This document shows positions 25,411-33,412 of a DNA stretch of 64,000 bases, piece by piece. This DNA comes from Gemmatimonadota bacterium (GTDB lineage Bacteria; Gemmatimonadota; Gemmatimonadetes; Longimicrobiales; Gaopeijiaceae): the NCBI GenBank assembly GCA_022826005.1, contig JAJDVT010000043.1:1-64000 (forward strand), read 5' to 3'. The translations under genes and the position numbers were made by a program. Positions within the stretch are counted from its first letter, which is position 1; each line of letters begins with the position of its first letter. Below the pieces are notes generated by a model. That model was given only the letters and a program-made list of their open reading frames with translations. It made no database searches and had not been told where the DNA came from.

Positions 25411-28400
25411 TCAGAAGGTGACCCGAAGCTCGAGGTGCATGCTGGTAAGCGGCGCCATGAGCCTGTGGTTCGCGCTCCCGAAGTCGGACGTACCCATTTC
25501 GGGGTCCAGAACCGGGAGACCGGGATTCCCGGCCTGCGTGCCGAGGAAGTTCCCCACCTCCTTCTGGCGCTGCCAGATGGTCCACAGTTCGCGGCCCGAG
25601 AAGGACATCGATGCGCGATCCGCCCCGATGCGATTGGCCATCGCCTCGGTGAAGTTGTAGCGGACCCCGACCTCGCGGAGCTTCCAGAAGTCGGCGTCGA
25701 AGTAGCCCCAGGTGGCCTGCGAACGGTAGCGGTCGCCCGCGACCCAGACCGGATCGCATTCGCAGCGGGAGTCGTAGCTGTTGTTGTAGCGGTGCCCCCA
25801 CTCCTGGGCGCCGTCCAGGCCGACCTTGCCAAAGCCCCCGTCCGCCAGCAGATGGATGGAGACGGCGTTGTCGGCCAGGCTGATGCTCGGGTTGACGGAG
25901 AACCGGTACGGGAAGAAGGCCGGTCCGGCCATGATGTTGTACCCTGCGTCCTGGCAGGGAATCAGGGGTCCTCCGAGGATCACGCCATACTGATCGGTCG
26001 GTCCGGTGCCGGAGGGAACCGTGGCCGGAGTGCCATCAGGACCGACGATGACGCCCGCGTCGCACATCGCGCTGACGTTCTCGCCGTACGAGTTCCGGAC
26101 CGGGCCATTGGGGTCGAACTGGGCCGACATCACGTAGTACCTGGGCTCGGAGTAGTTCGGATACGGCAGCCCGATCCGGATCTCGCGGGTGCCCGCGAAG
26201 CTCCCCAGGTCCTTGATCCGGTTCATGACGTAGGACCCGGTCAGCCCCAGGTTGACGGAGACGCCCGACCCCTCGTAGAGCCGGGTGTTGACCGAGGCCT
26301 CCCATCCCCAGTTGTCGATGCGGCCCAGATTGCGCTGGGTGACTCCGCCGAAGCCGAGGCTGGGCGGAAGGGCCACGGCCAGGAGTGCATCCTCGTTCTT
26401 CTGGTCGAAGTAGGTGAACTCGGCGGATACCCTGTCGTCCAGCAGCGCGACGTCGAACCCGACCTCGAGCTCCGTGCTGCGCTCGGGACCCACGGCAGGG
26501 TTGCCCGGGTTGGAGGGGTCGAGGGCCGTCGTCCCGCCCGCTCCGGGAATGACGCTGTACTGGTTGGTTCCGGCGAACGCGTCCGGCTGCCGGCCGGCCT
26601 GGCCCCAGGCGCCGCGCAGACGGAACGAGTTGACCATGTCGAAGTTCCAGAAGCTCTCCTCGGACATGACCCAGGTGGCCGAGACCTTGGGATAGGTCTC
26701 CGGCTCGAGCTCGGCGCCGAAGGCGGAGTTGTCGTCGAAGCGGACCGCACCGGTAAGGAACAGCCGGTCGTTGTAGCTGAACTCCTCCTGCACGTAGAAG
26801 CCGATCGACTTGTTCTCGATGTAGTCGAAGTTGAGGTCGGCACTCGCGGGCGGAGTCTGGTTGACGGTGCGCGAGAAGGGGGACGCGAATCCCCGTCCGG
26901 TGGTGCCGAGCATGGAGAGGCGCTCGAAGTAGTACTGCGCCCCCACGGAGGTCGCGGTGCCCCAGGAGTCGGTCAGGGCCCTCCGGGCGGTGGCGGACCA
27001 GTCCGCCGTGAAGTTGGTGGTGACCGGCCGCTCCAGAACTACCAGCCCGGAAGCGGTCTCCTCGTACACCGGCGACAGCTGCACCTCGAGAGGCCAGAGC
27101 ACGTTGTTCTCGTCCCAGCCCTTGTCCAGGCCGACCACGACCCGTGACGAGAGCCAGTCCCCGGTGGTGAAGTTGAGCGTGCCGCTTCCGGTGAAGCGGC
27201 TGAACTCGCGCGTCGCCTCGAGCTTGGCCACGTCCGAGGGAAGGTGCTCCTGGAACCCCATCAGCCGGGCGCATGCGTTGCGCCCGTTGATGCGCGGATA
27301 GCAGAAGCCGTTGCCCCAGGCGAGGTCTTCCCAGATGCCGCCGTCGCCGTCCGCGGGCGACAGGAACCTCGTCTTGCCGTCCACATATCCGGTGGAGACG
27401 TCGAGCGAGAAATTCTCGGAGAAGACTACGCCTACGTTGGCGCGCAGCCGCAGCGCCTTGTTCCAGTTGTAGTAGGTGATGCCTTCGTCGTTGTCGTAGT
27501 TCCCGGAGAGAAAGTAGCGGTAGTTCTGGGTGCCGCCGCGCACGCCCAGGTTGTAGCTCTGGCTGAGCCCTCTCTGGAACAACTCGTCCTGCGGCCACGG
27601 GAAGGCTCCCTGGTCGATCAGGACGTTGGACTCCTCGTAGGCGTTGTAGGGCACCAGCCCCTCGCCCTCGCGGCAGGGCGGGTCGAAGCTGTTCTGGCAT
27701 GTCCACTTGGTGCCGATGCGCGCCGCCGGATTGCGCAGGTAGTTGGTGCCCATGCGCACCGAGGCGTCGAACTGGGCCTCGCCCTCGGCGCCGCGCTTGG
27801 TGATGATCTGAATCACCCCGGCCGACGCCTCGGTCCCGTACAGCGTGGCGGCCGCCGGTCCCTTGATGATCTCGATGCTCTCGATGTCCTGGGGATTGAA
27901 GTCGTTGAGGACGTTGACCTCTCGCTCATTCCCCAGATCGGGTCCTGCCTGCGAGTTGTTGTTCACGCGGACGCCGTCCACGTAGATGAGGGGATTGGAG
28001 CCCAGATTGAAGCTCCCGGTGCCCCGGACCTCGATCGCCGACCCGGTCCCGACGTTCCCGCCGGCCCTGGCGAACTGCACTCCGGGGGTCCGGGCGGTCA
28101 GCAGGTCCTGCATGTTGAGGACAGCGACTTCCTGGGTCACCTGCGCCGCTTCCAGCGTGGCCACCGCGTTGCCGATCGCGCGCCGCTGCGTGCCCCCCGG
28201 CGTCCCGGTCACGATGATCTCGTCGAGCCCGAGCGCCTCTTCGGTGAGCTGAAAGTCCAGCAGGGTGGTCTCGTCGGCCGCCACCGTGACCTCGATGGTC
28301 GAGGAGGTGTAACCGATGCGCTGCGCCGTGACCGCGTGCGTGCCGGCGGGCACGCCCGCCATGAGAAAGCGCCCGTTCTGCTGGGTGAGGGCGCCGATGC

Positions 28401-28557
28401 TGGGTTCGGCGATGAAGACCTGCACGGCGGCAAGGGGCTCGCCGGTCTGCCGGTCGGTTACCGTTCCCGTCAGGGTCGCCTGCTGTGCCTGCACGCCTGG
28501 CACAAGCACGAGGACGGCCACGGCGGACAGGGAAAGAAGACATAGTCGTCGAAGCAT
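25411..28557 (-). CDS. SusC/RagA-family TonB-dependent outer-membrane receptor (locus A)
   Basis: This 1048-residue receptor starts at the ATG at 28557, with GGAGGA five bases upstream. A signal peptide (to about residue 25) is followed by a CarboxypepD_reg domain (TLTGTVTDRQTGEPLAAVQV), a TonB-box-like segment (LDEIIVTGTP) and a plug domain. The plug has GVQFARAGGNVGTGSAIEVR, LIYVDGVRVNNNS and IEIIKGPAAATLYGTEASAG. A 22-stranded barrel then runs to a C-terminal ELRVTF, whose final aromatic residue fits barrel assembly. It should import a substrate bound by the adjacent SusD. The long barrel has no broken frames. Confidence 0.95.
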   Translation of the reverse strand: MLRRLCLLSLSAVAVLVLVPGVQAQQATLTGTVTDRQTGEPLAAVQVFIAEPSIGALTQQNGRFLMAGVPAGTHAVTAQRIGYTSSTIEVTVAADETTLLDFQLTEEALGLDEIIVTGTPGGTQRRAIGNAVATLEAAQVTQEVAVLNMQDLLTARTPGVQFARAGGNVGTGSAIEVRGTGSFNLGSNPLIYVDGVRVNNNSQAGPDLGNEREVNVLNDFNPQDIESIEIIKGPAAATLYGTEASAGVIQIITKRGAEGEAQFDASVRMGTNYLRNPAARIGTKWTCQNSFDPPCREGEGLVPYNAYEESNVLIDQGAFPWPQDELFQRGLSQSYNLGVRGGTQNYRYFLSGNYDNDEGITYYNWNKALRLRANVGVVFSENFSLDVSTGYVDGKTRFLSPADGDGGIWEDLAWGNGFCYPRINGRNACARLMGFQEHLPSDVAKLEATREFSRFTGSGTLNFTTGDWLSSRVVVGLDKGWDENNVLWPLEVQLSPVYEETASGLVVLERPVTTNFTADWSATARRALTDSWGTATSVGAQYYFERLSMLGTTGRGFASPFSRTVNQTPPASADLNFDYIENKSIGFYVQEEFSYNDRLFLTGAVRFDDNSAFGAELEPETYPKVSATWVMSEESFWNFDMVNSFRLRGAWGQAGRQPDAFAGTNQYSVIPGAGGTTALDPSNPGNPAVGPERSTELEVGFDVALLDDRVSAEFTYFDQKNEDALLAVALPPSLGFGGVTQRNLGRIDNWGWEASVNTRLYEGSGVSVNLGLTGSYVMNRIKDLGSFAGTREIRIGLPYPNYSEPRYYVMSAQFDPNGPVRNSYGENVSAMCDAGVIVGPDGTPATVPSGTGPTDQYGVILGGPLIPCQDAGYNIMAGPAFFPYRFSVNPSISLADNAVSIHLLADGGFGKVGLDGAQEWGHRYNNSYDSRCECDPVWVAGDRYRSQATWGYFDADFWKLREVGVRYNFTEAMANRIGADRASMSFSGRELWTIWQRQKEVGNFLGTQAGNPGLPVLDPEMGTSDFGSANHRLMAPLTSMHLELRVTF

Positions 28558-28863
28558 TGGCTCCTCCAGGATGGTGGATGGCTCGGGGCGCCACGGCGAG
28601 ATGGGACCCGGCGCGGCGCAAGGCGGGAATGGAGCACAAGGAGAGTGCTCCGGGAGGTGGGTCACGCGGGACACGCTGCGGGCGAGCGGGAGGCAGCGCT
28701 ACCAGCCCCGGCGACTCCGGCAGCGGAATTCCTCCGGCAGTCCGCGAATCTCGATCGGAAAAATCTGATCGCCCGCTTGACTGATACGGAGCGCGGTTTC
28801 CCGTGTCAAACGGCACGGTTGCACGGGATTACGTCCAGCGGGCCCGTCAATCGGCGCCCGAAC
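28558..28863 (-). other. 306-base leader upstream of locus A SusC
   Basis: The gap between the stand-alone plug gene and SusC contains no good coding frame. A sigma-70-like promoter at 28781-28809 leaves about 215 bases of untranslated leader before SusC. I see no recognisable riboswitch in that leader. Confidence 0.5.
28781..28809 (-). promoter_or_regulatory. sigma-70-like promoter for locus A SusC-SusD
   Basis: On the minus strand TTGACA (28809-28804) and TATCAG (28786-28781) are separated by exactly 17 bases. The -35 box is a perfect consensus and the -10 matches at four of six positions. The site lies after the stop of the plug gene and before SusC, so the receptor operon can be transcribed independently of the plug gene. 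Confidence 0.55.
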
Positions 28864-29574
28864 TCAGTTCGTACCCGAGCGGGTCTCGATGTGGATGGAT
28901 CCGTCCGCGGATCCCTGAAGGAAGGCCGAAGCCGGGCCCCGCAACACACGGATGTTCCTGACTTCGCTCGCCGGAATCTGGCTCAGGACCTCCATCGCGG
29001 GGCCGAAGGTTCCGATGCGCACGCCGTCCAGAAACACGGCCGGCTCGCCGCTGAGCCCGAAGGTGCCGGTGCCGCGCAGACGCACGGGGTTGGTGTTCAG
29101 CCCCAGGTTTCCGGAGTTGGGGTTCATGTCCAGTACCCTGCGGGCCACGAGTTCGGCGGCGGTCCTCGCCTCGCTGACCCCGCTGGGCGCGGCCAGCAGC
29201 TCTTCCAGGACCACATCGGCCCGGGGCATCATGACCTGCATGTAGAGCAGGACGTCGCGCACCACCTCGACCTGCTCCACCACCACCGGGTATCCCGGGG
29301 CCTCGATGCGCACGGCCAGCGCGCCGAGCGGAACCCCCTCGAACGAGAAGGTGCCGTCCCCTCCGGTTACCGCCTCCAGCTCCGTGCCGACCACCGTCAC
29401 GCGGGCCGAGTCGATGAGAGAGAGCGTGGCCTGGTCTGCGACCACCCCGTGGAGCGGTCGCTGGGCCAGGCCCGCCGCCGGCTTGAGGCTCAGCCCCAGC
29501 GCGACGGCCAGGAAGATGAAGGCCGCCCGCGACCGGGAGACGAATGGATGTGGTGGGCAGGAAAACGGATTCAA
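28864..29574 (-). CDS. stand-alone CarboxypepD_reg + TonB plug domain protein, no barrel (locus A)
   Basis: This 236-residue exported protein starts at a TTG preceded by AGGGGG and has a signal peptide ending near GLAQ. Residues about 40-110 form a CarboxypepD_reg domain (HGVVADQATLSLIDSARVTV, then GTFSFEGVPLG). Residues about 130-236 form a plug domain (VRLRGTGTFGLSGEP, AVFLDGVRIGT, NIRVLRGPASAFLQGSADGS). It stops at IHIETRSGTN, exactly where SusC proteins continue into the first barrel strand (compare VIQIITKRG in the adjacent SusC). No barrel sequence follows in any frame. It may be a soluble periplasmic partner or competitor of the receptor plug; its function is unknown. A second protein of this form lies at 49056-49862. 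Confidence 0.82.
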   Translation of the reverse strand: MNPFSCPPHPFVSRSRAAFIFLAVALGLSLKPAAGLAQRPLHGVVADQATLSLIDSARVTVVGTELEAVTGGDGTFSFEGVPLGALAVRIEAPGYPVVVEQVEVVRDVLLYMQVMMPRADVVLEELLAAPSGVSEARTAAELVARRVLDMNPNSGNLGLNTNPVRLRGTGTFGLSGEPAVFLDGVRIGTFGPAMEVLSQIPASEVRNIRVLRGPASAFLQGSADGSIHIETRSGTN

Positions 29575-29710
29575 CGAAGCCCCCTGCGGACCGTTTTGCC
29601 TGGTAGTGGACTTAAAACATATGCATCTCCGCGCTGTTTCGCCTTACCCGAACCCGCGGCAGCGTTCCCTCACCGACGCACAGCCGCCCGTTGGACGCGA
29701 CATCCGAGCC

Positions 29711-30163
29711 ATGAACAGTTCCGCAAACCATCCCTTGACGACGCCCGGGGCCGGCAGCCGCAAGGCCCTGCACCCGTTCAGGACGTGCCTGCAGTTGTGT
29801 GCAGTCGTCGTGTTGGCCCTCGGCGCCCTTTCAGGTTGCACCTCGACGCGGGGCGAGCCCCGGCCGCCCGGCCGTGTGGAGGGCATCTCCCTGGAAGTCA
29901 ACAACCAGAGCCGCAACGCCGTGACCATCTACGTGTGGAGCGACACCTACCAGAACCGGCTGGGGATGGTCGAGGCGCTCAACCGCGACACCTTCGACTT
30001 CCGGTGGAACCTGGCAGGGCGCGTGTACTTCCTGATGGACTTTCTCGCCCAGGGATGCGTCCTCTCGGAACCCATCGACGTCATCGACGGCGACGAACTC
30101 ATTCTCACCGTCCAGCCGATCGACCACCGGCGCGCCTCGCGCGCGGCCTGCCGCAGACCGTAG
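29711..30163 (+). CDS. small lipoprotein of unknown function
   Basis: This 150-residue protein has a signal segment (LQLCAVVVLALGALSGC) and a lipobox cysteine at residue 43. The mature part starts with a basic linker and then a compact beta-rich domain: LEVNNQSRNAVTIYVW, NRLGMVEALNRDTFDFRW, RVYFLMDFL, DELILTVQP. The pattern N-N-x-x-x-x-A-V-x-I-Y and a short G-x-V-x-x-L-N-x-x-x-x-x-F suggests a small immunoglobulin-like fold. I do not recognise a named family. It diverges from the plug gene with about 136 bases between them and converges with the TPR lipoprotein. Confidence 0.68.
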   Translation: MNSSANHPLTTPGAGSRKALHPFRTCLQLCAVVVLALGALSGCTSTRGEPRPPGRVEGISLEVNNQSRNAVTIYVWSDTYQNRLGMVEALNRDTFDFRWNLAGRVYFLMDFLAQGCVLSEPIDVIDGDELILTVQPIDHRRASRAACRRP

Positions 30164-30210
30164 ATCATCGGCCCGGACCGGGTGAGCGGCCGCCGCGGCA
30201 CCATCCGCCT

Positions 30211-31596
30211 CTACGGCGTCCCCTCCGCTTCGAACTCGTAGCGGTAACCGAGCGCGCGCCCCTCGATGAAGACACTGAAGTCCGCGCTGGCGTCCGGCGC
30301 CGGAGCCCTGGCTTCCAGGAACCTCTCTCCCAGCACTCCGGCGTTGTCCTGGAAGATGAAGCGCAGCCGCAGCGGCGCGCCCTCCGGCAGCGCGTTCCCC
30401 ACGATGCGTCCCTGCACCAGGGTGCCCTGGTCGGTCACGCGCAGCCTCAGGCCGTCGACGTGGACGGGCAGGCCGTCGGAACGGGCCACCCCGGCGCGCG
30501 CGCCAGCTTCGTCTCCCGTCTCCAGCCGCGCCCGCGCCATGATGAGATGTGCCGCCTCGCTCAGCGGATCGACCGCCAGCAGCCGATCGCCGGCGTCGAC
30601 GAGCGCCGCCCACGCCTCGTCCGCGAACAGCGCGTTGGCGTAGTTGAACCACGCGTCGCGCGAGTCGGGCTGCTTTGCCGTGAGCAGTTCGAACGCCCGC
30701 CCCGCCTGCTCGTAGCGCGATGAACGGAAGAGCGTGATCCCCAGGTTGAACAGGTCGGCCGCGGCCAGCGACTCGTCGGTGAGGAGCGAAGCGTAGAGTT
30801 CGGCGGCTTCGTCCGCGCGTCCCAGCTCCACCAGGGTCCTCGCGAGATCGCTCCGCACGCGGATGCTCCCCGGATCGCGGGCCAGCTGCCGCTGGAGCAG
30901 CGGTTCGACCCCGGCGAAGCGGCCGGCGGCGAGGAGAAGCTGGACGAGCCGATTCTCCGTGTCGGCGCGCAACTCGCCACGCTCGCGAATCTCGGCTTCC
31001 TCCAGCAGGCGGGTCGCCGGGCGCCCTTCGAGGCCGCGCAGCGCATCCTCATACACGCGGATGGCTTCGTCCCGGCGCCCAAGCTCCACCAGGAGGCTGG
31101 CCACGTTGCGGTGGGCCGCCGGTTGCAGGTCGTAGATGGCCGTGGCGCGGAGCCAGTGCTCGGCAGCCGCATCCTGCTCTCCTCTCGCGTAGGCCTCCAA
31201 ACCCGCGTTGAAGGCCCGGGCCCACGCGGCCTCCCGCTCCGGCTCGATGTCCAGCTCGTACGCGGGATAGATGCGCTCGGCCTCCACAAACCAGCGGTGG
31301 GCGTCGCGATAGTCCCCGAGCCTGGCCCCGGCGACCCCGGCGAGGAAGTAGTGGATGGAGTTGCCCGGATCGGCCTCGATGCCCTCCAGGGCCTGCGCGA
31401 GCGCGGCCTCCTCCTCCCCGTGGATGTTCAGATAGAGCGTGGCCGTCTGCGAAAACCGGGTCTCGGCGGGCGGCACTCCCGGAGGGTAGACGATCCCGGT
31501 GGGCGACCGTACCGGCCCCGAGGGTCCCCGGCCGACCGCGCAACCGAGAAACAGCATCCCCGCCAGCAGAGCAGGGCCCGCGGCGCAAGGTCGCAT
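30211..31596 (-). CDS. TPR-repeat lipoprotein
   Basis: This 461-residue protein has a very short signal sequence with the lipobox LFLGC (Cys19). Tandem TPR helices run from about residue 60 to 370 (for example AALAQALEGIEADPGNSIHYF, HRNVASLLVELGRRDEAIRV, LARTLVELGRADEAAELYAS, FNYANALFADEAWAALVDAG). The last 100 residues form a beta-rich domain ending YRYEFEAEGTP. Its ATG overlaps the tonB stop by one base (TGATG), so the two are made together. A scaffold role in the TonB-linked envelope machinery is inferred from this coupling only. Confidence 0.85.
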   Translation of the reverse strand: MRPCAAGPALLAGMLFLGCAVGRGPSGPVRSPTGIVYPPGVPPAETRFSQTATLYLNIHGEEEAALAQALEGIEADPGNSIHYFLAGVAGARLGDYRDAHRWFVEAERIYPAYELDIEPEREAAWARAFNAGLEAYARGEQDAAAEHWLRATAIYDLQPAAHRNVASLLVELGRRDEAIRVYEDALRGLEGRPATRLLEEAEIRERGELRADTENRLVQLLLAAGRFAGVEPLLQRQLARDPGSIRVRSDLARTLVELGRADEAAELYASLLTDESLAAADLFNLGITLFRSSRYEQAGRAFELLTAKQPDSRDAWFNYANALFADEAWAALVDAGDRLLAVDPLSEAAHLIMARARLETGDEAGARAGVARSDGLPVHVDGLRLRVTDQGTLVQGRIVGNALPEGAPLRLRFIFQDNAGVLGERFLEARAPAPDASADFSVFIEGRALGYRYEFEAEGTP

Positions 31597-32468
31597 CAGG
31601 TCCACGGGAAGGGGATGCTGAAGACGGCGGAGCGCGCCACCGCCACTCCCTGTTCCCGGGCGGGCCGAAACGAGATCACCTCGTTGACGAGTTCCAACGC
31701 GATTTCGTCGACGCGCCGGTCGCCGCTGGACTCCATGATCTCGGACCACTCGACCGACCCGGTGCGGTCGATCCAAAGGGTGACGCGCACGGTCATGAAG
31801 TCCTCCTCGACCAGCCCTTCCTGCGCGGCGGAACGGCGCATGAACTCCATGACCTCGTCGGGATTGCGCACGAGCACCCACGCCGACAGCGAAGTCAGGG
31901 AGAGTTCGGGCTCGAGCACGGAGAGCCGATCCAGATCGAGCTCATCGGGATCCGGCAGCGATTCCAGCGACGCCGTGGAGGCGCTGCCTCCGATGGAAAG
32001 CTCGCCGTCGACAGAGGCTGCCTCGCCCTCGAAAGCGCCGGAGGGCTCCGGCTCGGAGAGTTCCAGCTCCGGTTCGACGACAGCGGGCCTGGGCGCCGCG
32101 CGTCCACGCAGACGTTCCAGGAAGCTGCCCCCGCCACCCCCGCCGGCGGCGTCCGCCAACGCCGCGGGATCGAACTCCTCCTGGTCTTCCTCCTCCTCGA
32201 GATCTGCGGCGGAAGCCGAGTCCTCACCCGCACCCGACACGGCCGCGAACGCGATGGCCTCCAGGCCGGCAATGGGTCCGGGAGGCTGGAGGAGGATCCA
32301 CTCCGTACCCCGGGCGCCGAAGAGGGGCTCCGGCGACAGGTCTCTCAGCCTCCATCCCGGGAAGAAAGCGAAGCCCGCCAGATGGACGAACACGGCAACC
32401 ACGATCGACCAGGCCAGCCGGTCGTCCCACTGTGCCTTGAAGCGGTCGTTGGCGGTGGGAACGAACAT
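31596..32468 (-). CDS. tonB: energy transducer TonB
   Basis: This 290-residue protein has one N-terminal membrane anchor (LAWSIVVAVFVHLAGFAFF, about 18-36), a long acidic and Gly-rich linker (DLEEEEDQEEFDP, then a run of glycines, then PELELSEPEPSG), and a C-terminal TonB domain. That domain shows MTVRVTLWIDRTGSVEWSEI, RRVDEIALELVNEVISFRPA and VFSIPFPW. The linker is acidic rather than the usual Pro-Lys type. No exbB or exbD is nearby. It lies between the two SusC/SusD loci and could power either receptor. Confidence 0.87.
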   Translation of the reverse strand: MFVPTANDRFKAQWDDRLAWSIVVAVFVHLAGFAFFPGWRLRDLSPEPLFGARGTEWILLQPPGPIAGLEAIAFAAVSGAGEDSASAADLEEEEDQEEFDPAALADAAGGGGGGSFLERLRGRAAPRPAVVEPELELSEPEPSGAFEGEAASVDGELSIGGSASTASLESLPDPDELDLDRLSVLEPELSLTSLSAWVLVRNPDEVMEFMRRSAAQEGLVEEDFMTVRVTLWIDRTGSVEWSEIMESSGDRRVDEIALELVNEVISFRPAREQGVAVARSAVFSIPFPWT

Positions 32469-32473
32469 GGGTC

Positions 32474-32503
32474 ACACTAGGGAGGGACGTGCGGAACGGA
32501 CAA
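32474..32503 (-). promoter_or_regulatory. possible promoter placing the tonB start at or near the transcript 5' end
   Basis: On the minus strand TTGTCC (32503-32498) and TAGTGT (32479-32474) are 18 bases apart. The -10 box ends five bases before the tonB ATG, so the transcript would begin at about the start codon. No ribosome binding site is visible upstream of that ATG, which is consistent with a leaderless message. Confidence 0.35.
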
Positions 32504-32548
32504 GCCCCCAATCCGCGTCATCCGCAGACCGCGCCGGAACGGTGCTGC

Positions 32549-33310
32549 ATGAAGATCTCCCTGCCGTGGCTGACGGCGATCCTGACCGTGTGCGGGTTCA
32601 TGTTCTGGTTGTCTTCGACTCGACCGAAACCTGCCACAGACACCCTCCCGACTCCGCCTGACGCCGAACCGGACCGGGTCGAACCCCCGACCGAGGGATC
32701 GTCGATGCCGTGCCAGGTCCCGCTCCCATGGCGAATCGCGCGGCTGGACGAGGAGTTCGGCCTCGACGCCCCGACCGCGGAAACCGTGCTGCGTGAAGGG
32801 GCCGCGCTCTGGGAAACGGCGGTCGGGCGGCCGCTCTTCGCGCACGATCCGGAGGCCGGCATGCCCGTCCGTCTGGTGTACGACCAGCGCCAGGCGCGGA
32901 CGGACGAGCGGAGGCGCCTGGAGGCCGAGCTTGAGCGCGAGCGCGAGACACTGGAATCTGCCGATTTCGAAGCTCGCGCCCGCGAACTCGCCGAACTCCT
33001 TCCTCCCGACACCGCGGAGGCGGCGGTCTACCGCGAGGCGGTTGTCCGCGACGGCGCGGGCGGGGTCACCGTCAGCCGCGAGATCCGCATCTATCGCTTC
33101 GCCGATCTGGACGATCTGCGACGGGTCGCGGCACATGAACTGGGGCATGCCCTCGGCCTCGGACACGTGTCCGACGCGGCGTCGCTGATGCGAGGCGGAC
33201 CCCCGCCCGAGGGCGACGATCACACGAGCCCGGCCGTGGGCCCCGCCGACATCGATCGGCTGCGCGTGCTGTGCCCGGGATTGCGGGTCGAAGCCAGCCG
33301 CCCGAACTGA
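32549..33310 (+). CDS. membrane-anchored matrixin-like zinc metalloprotease
   Basis: This 253-residue protein has an N-terminal signal or anchor (ISLPWLTAILTVCGFMFWL) and a Pro-rich linker. Its metzincin-type domain has HELGHALGLGH, with zinc ligands His196, His200 and His206 and catalytic Glu197. DAASLMRGG downstream supplies the Met-turn. A helical insert rich in Arg/Glu (about 115-150) precedes the active site. The HExxHxxGxxH pattern with an adjacent Met supports the matrixin/M10 group. Its targets are unknown. It diverges from tonB by 80 bases. Confidence 0.85.
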   Translation: MKISLPWLTAILTVCGFMFWLSSTRPKPATDTLPTPPDAEPDRVEPPTEGSSMPCQVPLPWRIARLDEEFGLDAPTAETVLREGAALWETAVGRPLFAHDPEAGMPVRLVYDQRQARTDERRRLEAELERERETLESADFEARARELAELLPPDTAEAAVYREAVVRDGAGGVTVSREIRIYRFADLDDLRRVAAHELGHALGLGHVSDAASLMRGGPPPEGDDHTSPAVGPADIDRLRVLCPGLRVEASRPN

Positions 33311-33321
33311 TCCGCACCTCT

Positions 33322-33350
33322 TTGCGGCTCCCGCTTGTCGGTCCTATACT
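33322..33350 (+). promoter_or_regulatory. sigma-70-like promoter for the DUF1592-DUF1552-ankyrin operon
   Basis: TTGCGG (33322-33327) and TATACT (33345-33350) are 17 bases apart and lie about 60 bases before the DUF1592 start. The -10 matches five of six consensus bases, making it the best promoter in the window. Confidence 0.65.
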
Positions 33351-33412
33351 GAAGGCTGGTGCGGAGTGTCTCGTCGCGATGAGACGAGTCCCCCTTGGTT
33401 CTGGCGGAGGCA

